Shown: piece by piece, positions 14,530-17,252 of the stretch | Layout of the letters: every line of letters starts with the position of its first letter | Numbering within the stretch: position 1 is the first letter of the stretch | Source: Caulobacteraceae bacterium | GTDB taxonomy: Bacteria > Pseudomonadota > Alphaproteobacteria > Caulobacterales > Caulobacteraceae | Direction of reading: 5' to 3' | DNA: 17,252 nt | Assembly (NCBI GenBank): GCA_004144935.1 | Contig: SDZP01000032.1 | Location: forward strand, 1 to 17,252 | Position numbers and translations under genes: made by a program | Notes under the pieces: model-generated | What the model saw: only the letters and a program-made list of their open reading frames with translations | The model's database searches: none | What the model was told of the DNA's origin: nothing

Positions 14530-15503
14530 GCGTGCGGATGCGCCGCCGAATAGGCGGCCAGCAGTCCGGCCGCATCCACCTGGGTGTAGCGCTGCGTCGT
14601 CGACAGCGAGGCGTGGCCGAGCAGTTCCTGGATGACCCGCAGGTCGGCCCCGGCGCCCAGCAGGTGGGTCGCGAAGCTGTGGCGCAGGGCGTGGGGGGTC
14701 GCGCGATCGGGCAGGCCCAGACGGCCGCGCAGCAGCTGCATGGCCGCCTGCACATGGCGCGGCGACAGGGCCCCGCCGCGCTTGGCGATGAACAGCGGAT
14801 CGCCGCGCTCGGTCGGCCAGGGCAGGGCGGCGAGGTAGGCGTCCACCGCCTCGCGCACGACCGGCAGCACCGGCACGATGCGGGTCTTGCCGCCCTTGCC
14901 GGTGATCCGCATGGCCTCGGCCAGGGGCGCGTCGCCCCGGGTCAGGCTGAGGGCCTCGGAAATGCGCAGGCCGCAGCCATACAGGAGCGTCAGCACCGCC
15001 TGGTCGCGCAAACCCTCCCAGGGATCGCGGTCCGGATCGGCGCCGGCTTCCAGCAGCAGGCCGCGCGCCTGGTCCTCGCTGACCGGCCTCGGCGCGCCCG
15101 GCCGCACCTTGGGGCCGCGTACCAGGGCGAGGCCCGGGCAGGGGACGCCCAGGCGGCGGTCGACGAAGCCATGGAAGCTGCGCACCGCCGACAGGGCCTG
15201 CGAGAGCGAACGGGCGGCCAGCTGCCGGCCGTCGCCCCGCTCGCGCTTGTCGGCCAGCCAGGCGCGGACCTCGGCGGCGGTGACGGCGCCCAGGGCTTCA
15301 ACGGTGATGGCTTCGCCGCGATGGCGGGCGAGGAAGATCAGGTAGGAGGCCGCGCCGGCGCGGTAGGCTTCCAGCGTTCTTGGCGAGGCGCGCCGTTCGG
15401 CGGCCAGATGGGTGATCCAGGTCTCGAGCGCGCCCTCAGCCGAAGTGTCTGCGGTTCGGCGCCCGGAAGGCGCGCCCAGCAAAGACTCCTGGTCGGCCGT
15501 CAC
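14526..15503 (-). CDS. xerC: tyrosine recombinase XerC
   Basis: A 325-residue site-specific recombinase that, with XerD, resolves chromosome dimers at dif. The SAM-like N-terminal core-binding domain (about 24-115) precedes the catalytic domain. All catalytic residues are present: Arg180 in GCGLRISE, Lys203 in TGKGGKTR, His271 and Arg274 in PHALRHSFATHL, His297 in LLGHASL and the nucleophile Tyr306 in QRYTQVD. The start is a GTG at 15501-15503 whose last bases overlap the DUF484 stop (GTGA, 15500-15503); upstream ATGs would run far into that gene and read as non-conserved sequence. DUF484 next to xerC is an arrangement shared with E. coli (yigA-xerC), which supports the housekeeping XerC call over a phage integrase. 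Confidence 0.93.
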   Translation of the reverse strand: MTADQESLLGAPSGRRTADTSAEGALETWITHLAAERRASPRTLEAYRAGAASYLIFLARHRGEAITVEALGAVTAAEVRAWLADKRERGDGRQLAARSLSQALSAVRSFHGFVDRRLGVPCPGLALVRGPKVRPGAPRPVSEDQARGLLLEAGADPDRDPWEGLRDQAVLTLLYGCGLRISEALSLTRGDAPLAEAMRITGKGGKTRIVPVLPVVREAVDAYLAALPWPTERGDPLFIAKRGGALSPRHVQAAMQLLRGRLGLPDRATPHALRHSFATHLLGAGADLRVIQELLGHASLSTTQRYTQVDAAGLLAAYSAAHPHA

Positions 15504-16183
15504 AGCACCGGCCAGCGCTCGGCGGTGCGTTCGAACACCCGGCCGAGGAAGTCGACCAGCTCGTGGCCCATGTCCTTGGTGAAGCCCTCCGGCTCGGGCG
15601 AGCCGAAGGCCAGCACGCCCTGGCGCGCCGGCTCCCAGAGGGCCAGCCGGACCATGGCCATGGATTTGACGCATGCCGCCTTGTCGCCGAACAGGCCCAG
15701 CGCCGGGGCGTGGAAACCCATCCGGTTCAGCTTCTGCGGCCCCAGGATCAGGTCGACCTGGCCCTCGACCAGCGGGTGCCAGCCGGCCGGGACCCGCTCG
15801 GGCCCCTCCAGCGCCACCGCCGCCCCGGTCAGGCCGAAGCGCAGGGTAGCCACCTCGTCCATCCGGCGGACGAGGTCGGAATGGTTGCGGGCTTCCAGGA
15901 GGTCGATGACCGCCGCATGCGTCTGGGCCTGGGCCGAGAAGTTGGCGCGGGCCGTGGCCTCCAGCATGCGCCGGGCCCTGCTCTCGCGCTTGGCGGTGGC
16001 GGCCACCCGGGCCAGGGCGGCCGGGCCGAAGTCGACCAGGTTGGCGGCGTCGAGCCGCAGGCCCAGGTCGCTGAGCAGTTCGGGGTCGTCGCGCAGCAGG
16101 GCGCCGTTCTCGCGAATCAGCGCGCGCAGGGCCGCCAGGTCCGGGGCGCCATCCAGTCTCTTGATCCGCGCCCCGTCCGACAT
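15500..16183 (-). CDS. DUF484 family protein (YigA-like, GAF-like fold)
   Basis: A 227-residue soluble protein of the DUF484 family, genes for which often precede xerC. The N-terminal half has the typical 'LIRENGALLRDDPELLSDLGLR' segment and a helical region (about 65-110). The C-terminal half is GAF-like (ATLRFGLTGAAVALEGPE ... SMAMVRLALWEPARQGVLAFGSPEPEGFTKDMGHELVDFLGRVFERTAERW). Function is unknown; a regulatory or sensory role is often suggested from the fold. The start at 16183 was chosen over an ATG 51 bases upstream, which would run into the transaldolase gene. It sits 16 bases after the transaldolase stop and is coupled to xerC by a 4-base overlap. Confidence 0.88.
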   Translation of the reverse strand: MSDGARIKRLDGAPDLAALRALIRENGALLRDDPELLSDLGLRLDAANLVDFGPAALARVAATAKRESRARRMLEATARANFSAQAQTHAAVIDLLEARNHSDLVRRMDEVATLRFGLTGAAVALEGPERVPAGWHPLVEGQVDLILGPQKLNRMGFHAPALGLFGDKAACVKSMAMVRLALWEPARQGVLAFGSPEPEGFTKDMGHELVDFLGRVFERTAERWPVL

Positions 16184-16199
16184 GCCTGGCTCAACTCTT

Positions 16200-16853
16200 C
16201 TAGAGGATGGTCTGGCCCGTCTTGGCCCAGTCACTGAGGAAGGCTTCTAGCCCCTTGTCGGTTAAGGGGTGCTTGAAGAGGGCCTCGAAGACGTTGGGCG
16301 GCAGGGTGGCGCAGTCGGCCCCGAACTCGGCGCAACGGGCCACGTGATCGGTCGTGCGCACGGACGCGGCCAGGATCTCGGTGTCGAAGCCGTAGTTGTC
16401 GTAGACGGTGCGGATGTCGCCGATCAGGGCGCAGCCGTCGGCCCCATGGTCGTCCAGCCGGCCGACGAAGGGCGAGACGTAGGTGGCGCCGGCCTTGGCG
16501 GCCATCAGCGCCTGGGCCACCGAGAAGCAGAGGGTGACGTTGGTGGCGATGCCGTCGGCGGCGAAGGCGGCGCAGGCGATCAGGCCGTTGCGGGTCAGCG
16601 GCAGCTTGACGACCACGTTGCCGGCGATGTCGGCCAGCTTGCGGCCCTCGGCGATCATGGTGTCGACATCGGTGGCGACGGCCTCGGCGCTGACAGGCCC
16701 CTCGACGAGACCGCAAATCTCGGCGATGACCTCCGCCATGGGACGACCCGACTTGGCGATCAGCGTGGGATTGGTGGTGACCCCGTCCACAAGACCGGTC
16801 TTGGCCAGGTCCGCCAGCACGGCGGTGTCGGTGGTGTCGAGGAAGAGCTGCAT
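16200..16853 (-). CDS. tal: transaldolase (TalC / fructose-6-phosphate aldolase family)
   Basis: A 217-residue class I aldolase-fold enzyme of the short TalC/FSA type, which transfers dihydroxyacetone between sugar phosphates in the pentose phosphate pathway. Signatures are MQLFLDTTD with Asp6, VTTNPTLI (25-32), the Schiff-base lysine Lys83 in VVKLPLT, NVTLCFS (105-111) and YVSPFVGRLDD. Glu57 and Phe129 occupy positions that are Gln59 and Tyr131 in E. coli fructose-6-phosphate aldolase. The Glu/Phe combination is the transaldolase type, so I favour transaldolase over aldolase. The start at MQLF is standard for the family; an upstream in-frame ATG (16891) would add 13 non-conserved residues. 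It leads the tal - DUF484 - xerC operon and is divergent from priA. Confidence 0.92.
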   Translation of the reverse strand: MQLFLDTTDTAVLADLAKTGLVDGVTTNPTLIAKSGRPMAEVIAEICGLVEGPVSAEAVATDVDTMIAEGRKLADIAGNVVVKLPLTRNGLIACAAFAADGIATNVTLCFSVAQALMAAKAGATYVSPFVGRLDDHGADGCALIGDIRTVYDNYGFDTEILAASVRTTDHVARCAEFGADCATLPPNVFEALFKHPLTDKGLEAFLSDWAKTGQTIL

Positions 16854-16910
16854 CGTCTGGGCGTCCGTGGGGCTGGGCCGGGCGTTGTACATCAAGGCGG
16901 CCGGGCGGTC

Positions 16911-17234
16911 ATGAGCCGAATCGCCTCCGTTCTCCTGCCCATGCCGCTGCCCGAGGCCTTCGACTACGCCGAGCCCGAGGGCATGGACCTGGCCGTCGGC
17001 GACCAGGTGGCCGCCCCGCTCGGACCCCGGCTGATGCGCGGCGTCGTCACCCAGGTCCGCGACGGGACCGGCGGCAACCGGCCGCTGAAGCCCATCGCTC
17101 ACCGCATCGACGACCCGCCGCTGCCGGCCGGCACCGTCGCCTTCATCGAATGGGCCGCCCGCTACGCCGCCGACAATCCCGGCTGGCCGCTGGCCATGGC
17201 CCTGCGCGGCCTGCCGGGATTGTCGGCGGCGTAG
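16911..17234 (+). CDS. priA: primosomal protein N' (PriA helicase), 5' fragment
   Basis: Only the N-terminal 100 or so residues are present. They read MSRIASVLLPMPLPEAFDYAEPEGMDLAVGDQVAAPLG and continue to FIEWAARYAADNPGWPLAMALRGL, matching the 3'-DNA-binding domain of PriA, a replication-restart helicase of about 700 residues. The frame appears to end at a TAG (17232-17234), but that stop lies inside a perfect reverse complement of this gene's own sequence (17213-17252), so the last seven or so residues and the stop are not the real gene. The true coding sequence should continue past about 17212 into DNA not shown. It is divergent from tal across 57 bases; no clear SD sequence is seen. Confidence 0.85.
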   Translation: MSRIASVLLPMPLPEAFDYAEPEGMDLAVGDQVAAPLGPRLMRGVVTQVRDGTGGNRPLKPIAHRIDDPPLPAGTVAFIEWAARYAADNPGWPLAMALRGLPGLSAA

Positions 17235-17252
17235 CGGGCGGCCCATTCGATG
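17144..17252. repeat. terminal fold-back: perfect 40-nt inverted repeat at the window end
   Basis: Bases 17213-17252 are the exact reverse complement of 17144-17183, with a 29-base loop (17184-17212), and the repeat runs to the last base of the window. The left arm is priA coding sequence (FIEWAARYAADNPG region) and the right arm is its antisense. Nothing in the PriA family calls for this. It is most simply a chimeric fold-back at a contig end, as produced by amplification or assembly. A real palindromic rearrangement is the less likely alternative. Confidence 0.9.

Noticed and set aside
14526..15503. Phage or island integrase
   Set aside because: The DUF484 neighbour, the housekeeping operon and the absence of att-like repeats or phage genes point to the chromosomal XerC.
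14532..16250. 572-residue open frame on the + strand across xerC and DUF484
   Set aside because: It is antisense to a recombinase with a full catalytic set, and shows no domain of its own.

Overview
The window is very GC-rich, densely packed DNA with short intergenic gaps and many genes that lack a Shine-Dalgarno sequence. Protein types, gene order (tal - DUF484 - xerC divergent from priA) and the REP-like intergenic palindromes fit an alphaproteobacterium, most likely Caulobacterales (Caulobacter/Phenylobacterium type). This placement is inferred from familiarity with such genomes, not from a search. The window looks like a complete contig: its right end folds back on itself in a perfect 40-nt inverted repeat inside priA.

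Layout. (1) 1-1667: a REPIN-like repeat, then two leftward lipoprotein genes (a 44-residue one and a SIMPL/DUF541 one), divergent from a GmhB-like HAD phosphatase. (2) 1751-4479: cystathionine beta-synthase and a cystathionine gamma-lyase/synthase, a reverse-transsulfuration pair split by a second type of paired repeat. (3) 4406-6500: two tandem leftward MscS channels separated by a REPIN-like repeat; the first overlaps the lyase gene tail to tail. (4) 6636-7796: a WbpE-like sugar aminotransferase. (5) 7800-10806: a sulfide/persulfide detoxification locus. A BigR/SqrR-type ArsR repressor, a rhodanese-DUF2892 protein and a TauE/SafE exporter run rightward; an ETHE1/Blh-type persulfide dioxygenase and a DUF302 protein run leftward. 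A palindrome in the shared promoter region overlaps both candidate -35 boxes. (6) 10803-13103: a glutathione S-transferase and an ATP-dependent DNA ligase, leftward. (7) 13184-14529: a diverged repeat pair, a four-helix membrane protein, a GFA-fold protein with altered zinc ligands, and a DUF1294 membrane protein. (8) 14526-17252: xerC, DUF484 and a transaldolase leftward, and the 5' end of priA rightward.

How the genes work together. The clearest functional unit is sulfur handling. CBS and the gamma-lyase can produce cysteine and, as side products, H2S and persulfides. The BigR locus would sense excess sulfane sulfur, oxidise it to sulfite (Blh), move sulfane sulfur (rhodanese) and export the product (TauE/SafE). 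The DUF302 protein is the least understood member. The rest is mainly housekeeping: osmotic protection, DNA repair, chromosome dimer resolution and replication restart. I see no CRISPR array, tRNA, rRNA, insertion sequence or prophage, and no gene-free stretch longer than 300 bases.
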